A DNA stretch of 64,000 nucleotides, from positions 230,001 through 294,000 of the forward strand of contig JAQSEB010000223.1 in NCBI GenBank assembly GCA_030063045.1, read 5' to 3'. Shown here piece by piece: positions 11,531 to 25,200 of this stretch. A model generated the notes under the pieces. That model saw nothing but the letters and a program-made list of their open reading frames with translations, was not told the DNA's origin and made no database searches. Each line of letters begins with the position of its first letter. The first letter of the stretch is position 1. The DNA comes from Pratylenchus scribneri (taxonomy: Eukaryota; Nematoda; Chromadorea; Rhabditida; Pratylenchidae). The translations under genes were made by a program, and so were the position numbers.

Positions 11531-12762
11531 TGCTCTCTTAAAACCTGAATGAATTTCATTTTGTATTAGCCTAATCTATATACAGACTATATAGCGAGTG
11601 GATAAACCCCACAAGCTAATACTTAACGAAACTCAGATAGGTTCGTAGGCATTTGACTACCCGTTTTAAGATAACGAGTTTGGTTTTTCTTAAAACTTTA
11701 TTGTGTGCCCTTCCCGCGGTCATGGGCGGGGCGAAATTTAATTGATAAGAAACAATGATAGGGGATTTGCATATGAAAGGCATTTGATTGGGGATAGGTC
11801 ACACTTCACCGAGGGAACTCCTTTTTATGAACAAAAGTCATCTTTCTTTTTGGTCCATCCTCCGGGTGTTCATTCATTTGCCCCTATGTCCTTTACTGCT
11901 GTTTCGCCCTCTTTCCGCTTTCACTCTTGCTCTTGGAAGATGAAGGGTTTCCGCCATCCTGAGGAAAATAGTTTGTTACTTGTTTGTGAGGTTTTTTTTT
12001 TTTTTCTCTCACCCCTGTCTCCATTCCGTCAGCCGATTCCGGGGTATGGAAACGCTTGCGCTGATTCGGATTCGGCTTCCCGGTTCCATTTTTCGGCGTC
12101 ACGGTTGGCGTTGGAGTCTGATGGTCGCCGGCCTCGCTAAAGTAATTTGTTTTTAGGATATTTTCTTTCCTAATTACTTTTGCTTGGCGTTGGCAGCCTT
12201 CTTCTCCCGGGCCTTATGTTTTGCCTTTTGGTTCCGGGTGAGCCCGCTGTTCGTGCCATTCGTGGGTGGTCCTTGTGGCGGTCCTGTAATAGGTTAAAGG
12301 TACCCCCTGGCAGTTTCTCCCTCCCTTACGGGTGGTGAGATTGGAGAACAGGGCACGGAACTCCTGGATGCTTCCTTCAAATTCCACCTTCATCCTCTTG
12401 GTTGATGCAAATGAAGAGAATTCAAGCAGAGAGAATAGAGATTTTGATTAGATAGGGATTATCTAATTGATTGATTCTCTGGAAAGTGGAAAGGGACTTT
12501 AGTTTGATCCAACATTCTGACAATTTTCGCGTTCATATGAATCCATTCCCTTTCGGGGCCGGTTCATGGTAACAACTCCTTGCATTGACTGGTCCTGCAA
12601 TCAAATGCTTAGTTTCCCTAAGTACTCAAGTTTGAAATCCTCGAGTAGCCTACTCAGGCTCGGACAGCCATATACGAGTAGTGGTACTTGTCTCTGCGCC
12701 ACGGAGAGGCTTAGAGGGGCTTGTCAAACCCTGCAGAGGTGCGCGTCCCCAATTAAAAGACT
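11531..12762 (-). other. Non-28S insert in the 28S gene, copy 2, with short basic ORF
   Basis: The insert lies between the R2-site motif and the 28S 3' fragment. On the minus strand 11893-12102 is a 69-codon basic, Ser/Lys-rich frame, and a longer non-ATG frame precedes it. An upstream frame near 12160-12395 (starting MKVEFEG) is interrupted by a stop. Together these look like the decayed 5' coding part of a retroelement. A second target-like motif (GGTAGTCAAATGCCT on the minus strand) lies near 11655-11671. Confidence 0.45.
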
Positions 12763-12818
<56 letters not shown>

Positions 12819-13848
12819 ATCAAGTTTCCTTGGCTTAACATTCAGAGCACTGGGCAGAAATCAGACACGGTCAACGTCCAGCAAGGACCATCCGTCTCCT
12901 CTATTTTAATTAGATAGTCGGATTCCCCGAGTTCGTGCCAGTTCTAAACTGGTTGTTTAGTGCCAATCGAAGTGCTCGCCCTTGCGAACGAGCACGCAGC
13001 CGAAGAGCTCCACAAGCCGCACTCACCACTAGTCCACACGCGCCTTCCCCTTGCAGGGTTAGCACGCACAGCCACGGGCAAGCGCAGCCAGTTTCACACA
13101 ACAGCCCGAATGGCCCAACCTTTAGAGCCAATTCTTTTCCCGAAGTTACGAATCTAATTTGCCGACTTCCCTTACCTACATTATTCTATCGACTAGAGGC
13201 TGTTCACCTTGGAGACCTGCTGCGGATATCGGTACGATCAGGCAGGAAATTCAAATGAGGAGCTTCCCTCGCATTTTCAAGGCCCATGCGGAGCACACGG
13301 GACACAGCAGGAACCGCTGTGCTTTACGGTGCCAACATCCCTGTCTCAGGCTGAGCCACTTCCAGGGAATTCGGACACCTGAACCAGAAAAGAGAACTCT
13401 GGCCCGGACTCCGCACAGTGTCTGCGAGTTCATTTGCGTTACCGCGCTCGGCAACCCTTGCGAGCCGCCATCTCCCTGGCCTGGTGTGGAAATATTAATC
13501 CACTTCCCTTTCGGCAACCGGGTAGCAATAGTGCAAGCACTGCTAGCGCACCCTTAGTGTCTAGACGGCCTTAGCCGGTGCCTTAGGATCGACTGACCCA
13601 CATTCAACTGCTGTTCACGTGGAACCCTTCTCCACTTCAGTCTTCAAGGATCTCACTTGAATATTTGCTACTACCACCAAGATCTGCACTAGTGGAAGCT
13701 CCAGCCGGGCCTACGCCCAAAGCCTTCAACGCAACCACCACGACCCTCCTACACGTCAAAGCCAGACAACACATTGTGTGTGTTCAAGCCATTGACAGTG
13801 AAGTATAGGTGGCCCGCTCCAGCGCCATCCATTTTCAGGGCTAGTTGA

Positions 13849-13882
<34 letters not shown>

Positions 13883-14935
13883 ATTCCGACTTCCATGGCC
13901 ACCGTCCTGCTGTCTATATCAACCAACACCTTTTATGGGGTCTAATGAGCGGGCACTTTGGCACCTTAACTCCACGTTTGGTTCATCCCACATCGCCAGT
14001 TCTGCTTACCAAAAATGGCCCACTTGGAGCTCGGCATTCAACGCCGGAGTTCAATCAAGCAACTCCGACATCATACCCATTTAGAGTTTGAGAATAGGTT
14101 AAGAACATTTCGTTCCCAAGTCCTCTAATCATTCGCTTTACCGAGTATAACTGCTCACGTGAGCTCCAGCTATCCTGGGGGAAACTTCGAAGGGAACCAG
14201 CTACTAGATGGTTCGATTAGTCTTTCGCCCCTATACCCAAGTCAGACGATCGATTTGCACGTCAGAATCGCTTCGGACTTCCACCAGTTTCCTCTGGCTT
14301 CATCCTGCTCAGGAATAGTTCACCATCTTTCGGGTCTCGTCACGTACGCTCTTCCTCCACCCCACTGCAAGCAGTCAGGATGGGGCCATGCTGCTCCTGG
14401 CCACCGCAGTGACCAGGGTCGCACATCAGTTCCGAATGGATACATTTACTTTCATTTCGCCTTTGGGTTTTCAACGCCCAATGACTTGCGCACACGATAA
14501 ACTCCTTGGTCCGTGTTTCAAGACGGGTCGGAAAGATGACCAGCTTTTACGCCGAGATTGGACATGGAGTGAGCTCGGCCAGGACCGAACTGGTGGCACA
14601 GTACGTGTCGCTTGCGACCGCCACCGACACCCAGCTCGGCACCCAACCAGGCCCGCAAAGCCTTGTCCACCGCAAAACACGTAGAACGAACAGAAATCCC
14701 CAGGCCCGGGTACCAGCAGGCTGGCCTCAAAGCCAAGTTCATTCCGCCATCCCAAATGCCTCGACGCACTCCACTTGCAAATGCACCGCACAGCCACCGA
14801 CCGACTAGTCAAAGCCCCAATCTGGAGGTCAGCGACGCATCGGTAGCGACCGCACAAGCTGAATGCAAGCCAGATACGCTGGCTCTGTCCGTTTCCATCT
14901 CATCGGTTTCACTTCCTCTTTAACTCTCTCTTCAA

Positions 14936-14981
<46 letters not shown>

Positions 14982-15300
14982 GTGGTCATATTCAGTCTTA
15001 GATGAAGTTTACCACCCGCTTTGGGCTGCGATCCCAAACAACCCGACTCCAAGGCATACGAAAATGTGCTAGCCAGCAAATCCATTGTACAGGTCTTGCA
15101 CCTTCTTTGGAGCCCCAGTCAAGGGAAACTAGAACGGATCGGCCAACACAAGCTCGCAACCTATACGCTACACCTCATTGCGCCAGGGGCACAACGATTT
15201 AGCGCTGGACACTTCCCAGTTCACTCGCCGTTACTACGGGAATCCTTGTTAGTTTCTTTTCCTCCGCTTACTGATATGCTTAAGTTCAGCGGGTATTCAC
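12763..15300 (-). rRNA. 28S rRNA 5' portion, copy 2 (broken at the R2 region)
   Basis: Twin of 4065-6602. It begins near 15300 and ends with the R2 target motif at 12763-12785, after which 28S similarity stops. The missing domain V segment makes this a pseudogene. Confidence 0.85.
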
Positions 15301-15560
15301 GTCTGAGTTCAGGTCGAAAATTCAATGTAGTGAGTGAAAAAAACACACAAACACTCAAAGTCACACACGAACACCCACACATGGTTTGGCCAGATGCGAT
15401 TCGAGAGGTGTCTGCCTCGATGAGCATTAGACTTTTGTCTAGTATTCACAAATACTAAGCCGAATGCCCTATCCCGCATCACACCAATAGTGTGTGACTT
15501 TTCATGAATTATAGCAACACTTTATACTGACAAGTGATGCTATCATATACGCCTTTGTTT
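15301..15560 (-). other. ITS2, copy 2
   Basis: Spacer between 28S and the 3' part of 5.8S; assigned by position. Borders approximate. Confidence 0.6.
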
Positions 15561-15625
15561 GCGTTTTAGGGTTTACGACCCTGAACCAGGCGTACCAAGG
15601 GATAAGACTCCCATGGTGCAATGTG
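15561..15625 (-). rRNA. 5.8S rRNA 3' part, separated from its 5' part by BEL/Pao
   Basis: Carries the conserved CATTGCACCATGGGAG to GGTTCAGGGTCGT segment on the minus strand. It would continue directly from 26929 if the element were absent: the bases ATGTG (15621-15625) are repeated at 26929-26933. Confidence 0.85.
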
Positions 15626-16179
15626 TGTTGGATATTGAATATGGACCAAATTAATCGAATTTATATGGATAAATTATATAATTGGATTTTCCTCTTTATT
15701 AATTATTTCCAATTCAAGTTAGGGGAAAAATCCACGTTTATTTTATATCCACGTTTTCTGAAGTTTATCCGCGTTTTGTCCACGTTCAACTCCTTGAAGA
15801 TATGACGGCCAAGCGCTTGAACCGATGATGGAATCAACAAACGGAGGACTTAAGAATTTGGGAATTTGATGAGGGAAATTTAGAGGGATGGAAATGGGAA
15901 ATGAGTGAATAAATGGGATTAATAACCTAAGGGAATAAGCTCAAAAATCCCCAAAATTAATTAATTTGAATTCGAGAAAAAAAGTATTATTCGCCAATCG
16001 CAATGGAAAAAAAGCAAGCAGAAGAATATATTTTTAGGATGTGTCTTTTTTGGTTAAAATTGTCGGAATGAATTCTTCTTTCCATCCAAAAGCAGGCAAA
16101 GGGAAGATGATGATTAATTGTAGTTGAAGAAAAAGATTTAGGCGAATTGGCGAATTGAAGGTTGTCGGCAGTACCGACA
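15626..16179 (-). repeat. 3' LTR of the BEL/Pao element
   Basis: 554 bp, the same as 26375-26928 and as 6928-7481. It contains an inverted motif GTCGGTACTGCCGAC at its minus-strand start. Confidence 0.92.
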
Positions 16180-16220
16180 AGTCGGGGCCAAGGAACACAG
16201 CCACGAAACTTGGGGCATCC

Positions 16221-19200
16221 TCAGAGTTGGCCATCTCGGAGGAGCTTTGACTTGAGTGTGGCCAGTGATTCGGCTAATCCATTGGTAAGGATTGCCAGGC
16301 TGCTGTTGTTTGTTTGGCGCAGCATGGTGGTCAGTTCTCGATTGGCAGCTGTTGCCTTGGTCAAGGCATTGACGAAATTTTGGAAGTTGCTGCTTTGGCC
16401 ACGTTTGCCAGTTGGGCTGACTGATTGACGGCGAATGTGACTGCGCCCCTTGTTCCCCTTCTTGAAGGACTTTGGCTTTTGACGTTCGTCGCTTGATTCA
16501 TCCGTTGTTTCGGCACGGCGATGTCTTTTTCGAGGGCGTCTATCTTCATCCGAAATCAAATCAAAGTCGTTTTTAATTGGCGGTGGTTGTTGAAGTTGTT
16601 GTTGGCGAAAACGATGCTGAAGTTGTGCCAAGGTCTCGCCCTTCAGTCCAGGATATTGTGGATCGTAGCCAAGAGCATGGAATGCCGATGCCGACATTTG
16701 GGGGAGGCCAGCCATGCCAGCCATTGCACCATATTGTGGCAAAGGGGCAAGCAAACCAGAAGCATTTGACACGTTCTGAAATGGACTGAAATTTGGGAAA
16801 GAATTCAAAAAATCCACGTTTGGCGGTGGCGGAGGTGGATTATTTATTAAATCCGCGAAATTGGCAAAATTTCCACCGCCAACCATTTGTTGGGTGCTCT
16901 GAGGCTGCCCTTGATTTTCTCCACTTGGCATTCCACCAATGATGGGGTTGGTAGTTGTGGTTGCATTTCCAGTGGAATTTGCCGGAAGCGGCATTCCTCC
17001 TATTTCATTATTCATTTCCATATCAAAAACTTTATTTTCCACGCAATAAACGGATTTGCCTAAAAGCAAAATGATTGGCAGAATAAAGGTAATTCGAGAA
17101 AAGATGTTTTGCCGTCTTGGGGATGGCGAAGGTCCACGAATATTTGGACGGGAATTAACGCGATTTGGTGGAGAATTTTCGCGCTGAAATCCACGAGGAG
17201 GGTGATCGTTTTGGCAAAGAAGACAATTGCCTCGAGGATTAGAAGGATTGCGTTGGGTGGTAGGGCGCAAATTGGTATTTGCGGCAATTCTCGCTGCTTC
17301 TTCTCCTGTGGCAATCCGTCGGCCAACAAAACGTCCCACAAAAGCTCTTCCATTCCCAATTGAGGGGGTAGAACGCGCATTAGGGGAAGAATCACGTTCA
17401 ATGTTGATCCGCGCATCATTTTCCCCAACCATCTTCTTTGCGCGCATTTCAGCAAAAAAAATGAAAAAACTGGGGAATTCAACGTCAACGACCTCTAACG
17501 GATAGTATGCGACGTGCCCATTTCCACCGGGGACAGAAAGGCAAGGCCCGGATGGATATTTCAGGGTTTCCCATTTCTGGGTAAAATAATGGGCTACAGT
17601 CACACGGCGATAGCTTTCTCGAAAAGCCGAGAGTAAATTTGCTCCTAATGCGGTAATCCTTGTTCCTGTCACTCGCCTATTTCGATCCCCCATGTGATTG
17701 GTCCACACAGTGCGCTCCAAAAGGATTTCCAAGAGTTTGGCGCGCAATTGGGAAGAACTTAAAAGGCGCTCGGGAACATCATCCAAGGGTAATCCAGAGA
17801 TTTCCGCGGCTATTTTCAGAGCATTCACTCGAATAGGCATAATTTTGGATAATAAGAATTTAAAGAAAGGGATAGGGATATTCGCAAGTTTGTAATATTG
17901 TTCGCTGAATAAAGGGGAATATGAAAAATATTCAACAGCGAAAAGTTGCCCGATGAGAATCCCAAAAAATCGCCCAAAATGAAAGAATGAGGCTGGTTTG
18001 GCCAAAAAAGATGATTTTATGGGAAGGCGATTGAAGGCAGCTGGATGGAAAGAAAAGTTGGCCCCTAGGGCGGAGCTGACGAATGCTCTTCCATTTTTGG
18101 ACTGCCAGGATGGTCCATCGCCGATTTTCTCATCAGAAACAAAAATGAAAGCCCAACTTTGGAAGCTTTCTCCAAAGTACATTGGGTAATGGTATATGAA
18201 TAATCCACGATTGGGCTCAAAAGTTGCCTCGGCTTGGCAACCATCGGCGGAGAGGGAAAGTAAAAATCCGTACAAAAAATATAAAATGAAAAGATTTCTG
18301 CTTAAAAGCCGATAAGTTCGAAAAATTGGATTGAAGTAAATAAAGATAGCCAAGATAATAAGAAATCCAAGTAAAAAGAGTATAAAAAATGGTGAATTAT
18401 TCAATAAAAATCCATAAATTTCTGCCCAATCTGTTGGCAATTCAAATCCACTTAAAAACTTTGGGATATTCCATTTAGAAGCTTTTTTGGTCATATTTTC
18501 GCTTACTCTATTCCATTCTTCTCCATTATTAGCCAGAAGGTATAAATGACCTTCTAACCAAAAGAAGGTGGAATTTTTACCACAATTGACTGTGCAATTC
18601 ATTCCAATTTCGGCATTTGAAAATCCAAGCGTGATATTTTGGATTGATTCTTTTTCATGGCAAAAAGCCGTAAAAATCAATTCACCACACTTTATTTCCG
18701 CGATTTGATTACCAAAATCGCTTTTGCATGTATAGGTCAATTCCCCACCACTTAGGCAATTGTAACAGCCTTTTAATGATATGGGGTTTAATGAGCAAGT
18801 GGCACTTTCCTTTTGTAAAATAGTTTTTAAACCATCAAAGCTCAGCATAATTAGAATGGATGTTGAATGAGTTTCCGCGATAATTTTCCTTTCTTTAAAA
18901 CGAAAATTATAAAATGGTGTATTCAAGTCCAATTGCTTCTCCGGATCCTCCATTATATTTTCTAAATTTGAGTTCCTGCAAATACATTCCACTTTTGCAT
19001 TATCATGCTCCGGATAGCACTCAGAACAGGCGGATCTCATGAGAGTACAATTTTTGAAAGAATCAGCTGCTTTTTTGTCTGGACAAAATAAATCAGTTTG
19101 AATTTCGTCTGTCAAAGCTGCTGAGTTTTCATTTGTCAAAAAATAACGATTGAATAATGTTGAAGGAGCTTGGAGACCGCCAATTAATGATAAGGAAAAT

Positions 19201-22200
19201 TTATTCCAATTGGTAGTCATTCCTTGAAACAAGGTTAATTCTTCTTCTCCTTCTATTTTTCCATTATTCCAAAATTTAATATTTGTTTCCACTCGAAATC
19301 TCCAATTTTGGCAACGAATTAATTCGTATGTAAAATTGGAAATTGGCTGGGCATATGGTCGGTAAAAGAGACATGATGAGCCCGGAACCAATCCACAGCC
19401 GCACCAGAGAAAACTACATGAATTTTTGCAAAAGGAAAGGCCCGGAAATTCATTAATTTCCGCCAATTCTGGAATCATTGTTTCTGGCCTAACCTTTTCG
19501 CAAAAGTCAGATTGACAAGACCAATCCAATGGACAACTTTTGTAATGTTTGGTGATGATGGTGTATGAGCGTAAATATTTGGAGATAAATGGAACACATT
19601 CAAATCCAAGTGATTTCGGGCTTAGCTCAATTTCACCAAAAATATCTCCATTTTGTCTCTTTAACACTAAATTAATCAATTGCCCTTTAGGAATAAGACT
19701 AAGTAGCGTTTTTCCCATTAATTTGCATATTTCTCCTTCTTTTGTTTTCATGCATTCTTCATTCGTAATAGAAAGAGAATGAGTTTCGGTTGATCCATTG
19801 ATTTGCAATAAATTTTCTCCAAAAATCAGTAATATCATCAATCCAACTAATCTTTTGAGACGACGATTTCGCCTTTGTTGCTTAGTTGATCGGCGATATT
19901 TTTCATTGGTTTTTGAAATCAAATTTCTTGTTTCTTTTCCACGATTTTCTGCTCTCATTTTCCAGCAAAATTGTAATAAAAAGCGAATTGGAAACAGAAA
20001 AATGCAGAAAAGACAATATAAATATTTAAAGCAATTAAAGAAGAAATTAATAATAATTATAAAAAGAATTAATCCAGATAAGATTCCTCCATATATTATT
20101 TTTGAATAAGTCGGAAAGCATTCTGGATTCAGAATCCATTCCCATTTTGATTGCATAATGCTGCAAGCATTTTGGGCTGGACAGAATTTATTTAATTGTT
20201 TCATTTTTCCTCGTTTGGGCCAAAAATGTGCCCAGCATTCATAATCATTTACTAGAATGTATTCTGGTAAATACATAACCAAATCTGACACATATTTGTG
20301 ATTGAGACACAATTCATAGGAATTGCAACAAATCTCTACTTTGTGATATTGAGAAGGAGATTTGGCAATAATTCCGTTTGGCAAACATGTGAGAGAACAA
20401 TTTCGGCAATTATCCATACTAATTGGTCGACAAAATCCATTATTAAATCCATAAATCAAAATTAATAAAATGATGTTAAAGAGAGTGGAAATGGGCACTT
20501 TCCAAGGCTTTATAGCCCTTAATTCCATCTTTTTATTCAATTTTGTGTCATCCAATTTATCCTTTTTAATTTCTTTTTCTTCCATTTTTATTTCACTTTT
20601 ATCAGGAAATTCATTTTTGTTCCCATACTCATTCATCTCCAGTGGGAATAATTTGGAAATAGGTCTAGTTATTGACTTTTTATTTGGCATTAATAATTTA
20701 GCCGTTCTGATTTGACCTTCGCTGCCAAAAAGTTCAATAACTTTGCCTAATTTCCATAAATTACGAGCTTTTCCTTCATCTTCAACCAAAACAATTTCAT
20801 CAATTTTTGGTGAACGAATTGTTTGGGAATGAGGACCTTTGTGTTTTGTCTGTTCCAAAGTCCTTTCTCTTAGCATTAATAAATATCTTGTTTTCCAAAT
20901 TTTCCAAAATTCATCCAGTGTATGCTTGCTGGACTGCCAGAATTTTTTCAATTCTTCAGGCTTATTTGGAATATTCATTTCAAAATTTTCATCATTTATT
21001 TCATCCTCATCTAATTTATTTAATAGATTAATTGTTAATGTGCCTTTAGGCAGCAAAAAATCAACGGGGCGAAGGGCACGAAAACTATCCAATTCATCAG
21101 GAACCCATGTCAAGGGTCTTTGATTGATGACGGATTCGACTTCCGCTGAAAATGACTCCATTTCATTCCAGTCTATTATTTTTCGCCCCAGAGTGCGTTT
21201 AAAAACACTTTTCACAATTCCAATTAAACGTTCATAAGTAGCTCCTTGCCACGGAGAGAGGGCAGGAATATGTGACCATACAATTTTATTTTCATTTAGA
21301 TAATCGGCCAATTTATTTTTATCCAATTTAATTTTTTCAGAAGCATCCGCTTCAAATAATTTGGACAAAGCCCTAAAAGAAGAACCATTATCGCTCAAAA
21401 TTCTTTTAGGCGATCCACGACGGGCCGAAAATCTGCGCAAAATATGTATTAAAGTCAATGTTGATAGGTCCAAAACCGGGACTAAATAAATAGCTCGGGT
21501 AATTAGGCATGAAATAATTATTAACCAACATTTTGTGGTTTTTCCTTTTTCTTTGCAAAAAGTTGGCCCTAGATAATCTATGCCAATACTAGAAAAAGGC
21601 AAAGCCGAATTTCCACGATCCGGTGGTAATTGGGGCATTATTGGCAGGGCAAACGGCGGCGAATTAATTCGAGAACAAAGCATACATTTTTTCACAATAT
21701 TGCGTACCGTTCTGCGGGCCTGAGGCATCCAAAATCGACCCAAAAATTTATTTAGGGTACAATTTGGACCCAAATGCAATAATTTTTGATGAATATCCAT
21801 AATCAATAATTCCACAAATTTACTGTGTTTATCCAAAACAATAGGGTGAGATAAATCATATTCCGCTTCACTTTTCTGAATACGCGTAATCAATCTCCAA
21901 ATTCCATTTTTATCCTTTTCCATATTAATATTCTTCATCTTTTTCATAATTTCTGGAATATTAATTTGATTTAATTTAATCAGCCAATTTTCAGCTAATT
22001 CCATTTCATTCAATGAAGGAAGATTAACTTCCATTTCATATGATTTCTGATTATTCCGGCGGCATTGATGCATGAATTTAAAGCAAAAACCTATCGTTTT
22101 TACTAGTTTTCCAAACGAACTGAATTTATTTATATCAATTATTTTTCGATCAATTTCCTCAATTTTTGGAATTGCAAAAGCATTCAATTCATTTTCTCCA

Positions 22201-25200
22201 TCTTTAGGCTCAACTTTTAATCGCATTTCAGCAGGCCATTCATCTGGAGTCGATAGCAGCCATTTTGGACCTTTCCACCATAATTCTGATTTTTTCCAAT
22301 CATCGATTGAAATTCCTTTGGTGCCAAGATCCGCGGGATTCTCTTCGCTTCTTACAAACCCAAAATCCACATTTTCATATTTTCTAATTTCATTTATTCG
22401 ATTTAATACGAATTTTGGATGATGCTCATTGGAATTAATCCAGGCCAATGTGGCCTGGTTATCCGTCCATAGAAACTCATTTTTAAATAATTTATCATCC
22501 ATATTTATTAATAATTGTTCTTTGACGAATTTTTGCACTCTTAATCCAAGTACAATTGCTAAAAGTTCCATTCTTGGAATGGAAATATCCTTTTTATGGG
22601 GTTTCAATCTATTTTTAGCAAAAATCAAATTGGAATCAACCCCATTTTCTGATTCCACGATCAAATAAATGGCAACACAATATGCATTTTTTGAAGCATC
22701 GACCAAAGCATGAAGCTGAATAGAATTGGGATTAGAAGGGAGAATGCGCCTTGGCATTTCAAATGAATTTTCCTCCCATTCCGATGTAATTTCACGCCAT
22801 TCTTTCCTCATTTCTAATGGGAGAGGTTCATCCCAAGTTGTGTTAACATCCCACGTTTTTTGGAAGAATAATTTGGCATTTAAAAGGCATGGAATTTTAA
22901 CACCCAAAGGGTCAAAATTTGATGCCAATTCTTCTAAAACAATGCGTCTGGTCACCTCATTAGCCATTTTTATTTGAGGAAATTTCAATATTATTTTGTC
23001 ATTCTTAATATCCCAAGGAAGGCCTAAAATTTTAGCGTCTTTTTGCAGTTTATCCTCCATGGGAATCAAATCATTAACAATTTGAGAATTTGATATAAAT
23101 TCTCGCAAATTCATTTTTCCTGAAGCAAATATTTTCTTTGATTCCATGTAATTTTCAATCGCCTCATTTTCATTTTTACATGCCATAAAAGCATTATCCA
23201 TATAGATATTATCTTTAATATTTAAGGCTAAATTAGTTCCAATTTGTTCTAAATGATGCCTCAAAGTTGCCATCAACAAAAACGGCGAGCTTATTACGCC
23301 GAATGGAACTCGCTGGAAGCGCAAAATGCGCAAATTGTTTTGGTTAATGGGCTGCGCAATATCGCGCACCCAAATGAATTTCACAACATTCCGGTCTTCT
23401 TCATGGAGCTCGATTTGTAAAAAGGCAGCTTGAATATCAGCCCACATAGCAATTGCAGGCATTCTAAATCGCAGCAGCATGCCAGCCAAATCTGGCAAAT
23501 AATCCTTTCCACGATAAAGGCATTCATTTAGCGATTTTTTGCCCCTAGGATGGGCATTAGCAGCATAAACTAAACGAATTTTATGTGTTATAACAGCATG
23601 AAATGGCAAAAAGTGCTCCAACGAACCAGGGTTTCTGGTCGTATCCTCAATAATTGAATCATTCAATTGATCCATTATTATGTCATTTACTTTTTTCAGC
23701 AATTCAGGATTATCTTTTAATTTCCCATATAATCCTTTCAATCGAGAAAAAGCCATATCAAAATTAGAAGGTAATTCTGGGTGGAGGTCCTTCCATGGCC
23801 ATCCAACCCGATACCTTCCATTAATTTGCTGAATTGAAGCTGAAAACAATTTTTCAGCAATTTCATCCTCATTTTCCTTCGGTTCATCATAAATTCCAAC
23901 ATTTTCCAAGTCCCAAAATTTTCTTATGACTTCCTCATCAATCGGAGGAGGAACAGATTTAACAGTAGCAGTTAAGGCTGCCAAAGTGCCATTTCCTTGG
24001 AAATTTGGTAAATTGGGTTTCCGACCACAAAGAATTGGTCCAACCGAAGTATAAATTTTATAGAAATAGGGGGATATTTCCTTAATATCCCGGAAAAATC
24101 GCCAAAATTCGCCAATACATATCATCAAATCGGGCTTACGGTCCGACATTTGTAATTTGCCGGATTTAATATCGCAGCATTGAATGGGAGTGTGAATCCA
24201 ATTTTGGCCATAAACAATTAATTCCTCCACGTTACTGTCATTTAATTGTATATTTAGTAAATAGAGTGGAGTTTTAACTTTTATAGCCATTTTGCTTAAT
24301 GGCACATGGACATCCAACGATTTTTCACCAATTTTTGGCAAATTTAACTTTTTTATTAAGTCCATTCTTAAGAATGGCACTTGACTCATTGAATCAAAAG
24401 CACCCAAAGCCTTCACTTTGGCCTCCGGCGCATGAGGAGAAAAAATTACCATATCCACTGACATCAATAAATTATTTTGTGGAGAATGTTTGACTGCTGT
24501 CATTTGTGCAATAGCCTTTTCAGATTCCGACTCATCCTCCACGTTATCCTCGTTTTCTGGGGCAGCAATTGTGGCATTAACTTTTGCCCCTTTATTTTTT
24601 CCTCCTTTATTTTCATTGGAGTTCTTATTAAATTTTTTGCCACAAATACATTGGTGATGCATTCCGTTGCAAATTCTACAATTTTTACCACTTTTACAAT
24701 TGCTTGAAATATGGTCGCTTCGTAAACAACGGAAGCACCTTTTATCATTTATGAGGATTTTAATTCGCTCCTCTTTAGTGGTAAATTTTGGACACTCAGT
24801 AGACCAGTGATTTTCTTTACAGAAAACACATGGCGGAATTTGCCGTTTTTTGCTTTCGGTAATCGTGCCGAAAGTACGGGCTTTATCATGGGGTTCCTTA
24901 TTCTTTTTCTCATCCGATTTATTTGGTTCCCCTTTATTTTGGCGCAATTTAACACATCGGTCAATTTCCATTTGTAATGAGACATAATCGGCCAATATTT
25001 TGCGAAGAGTGTTCAAATCCCATAATTTAGGGTCATAAGACCGTTCTGCCTTCACCACATGCTCAATTACCCTTTTAGGCAATTTAGATTTAATAATATT
25101 TAGTAGAAATCCATCTTTAGTGTTAAGGCAGTTCATATTTTTCAGCTGTCTGCAGATCCTTTCGAAGGATTGCACAAAATTATCTAAAGACTGGACTTCA

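Noticed and set aside
16034..16234. 66-codon minus-strand frame MANSEDAPSF across the LTR border
   Set aside because: It reads from the end of the internal region into the LTR out of frame with the long ORF; the same artefact occurs at 7336-7536.
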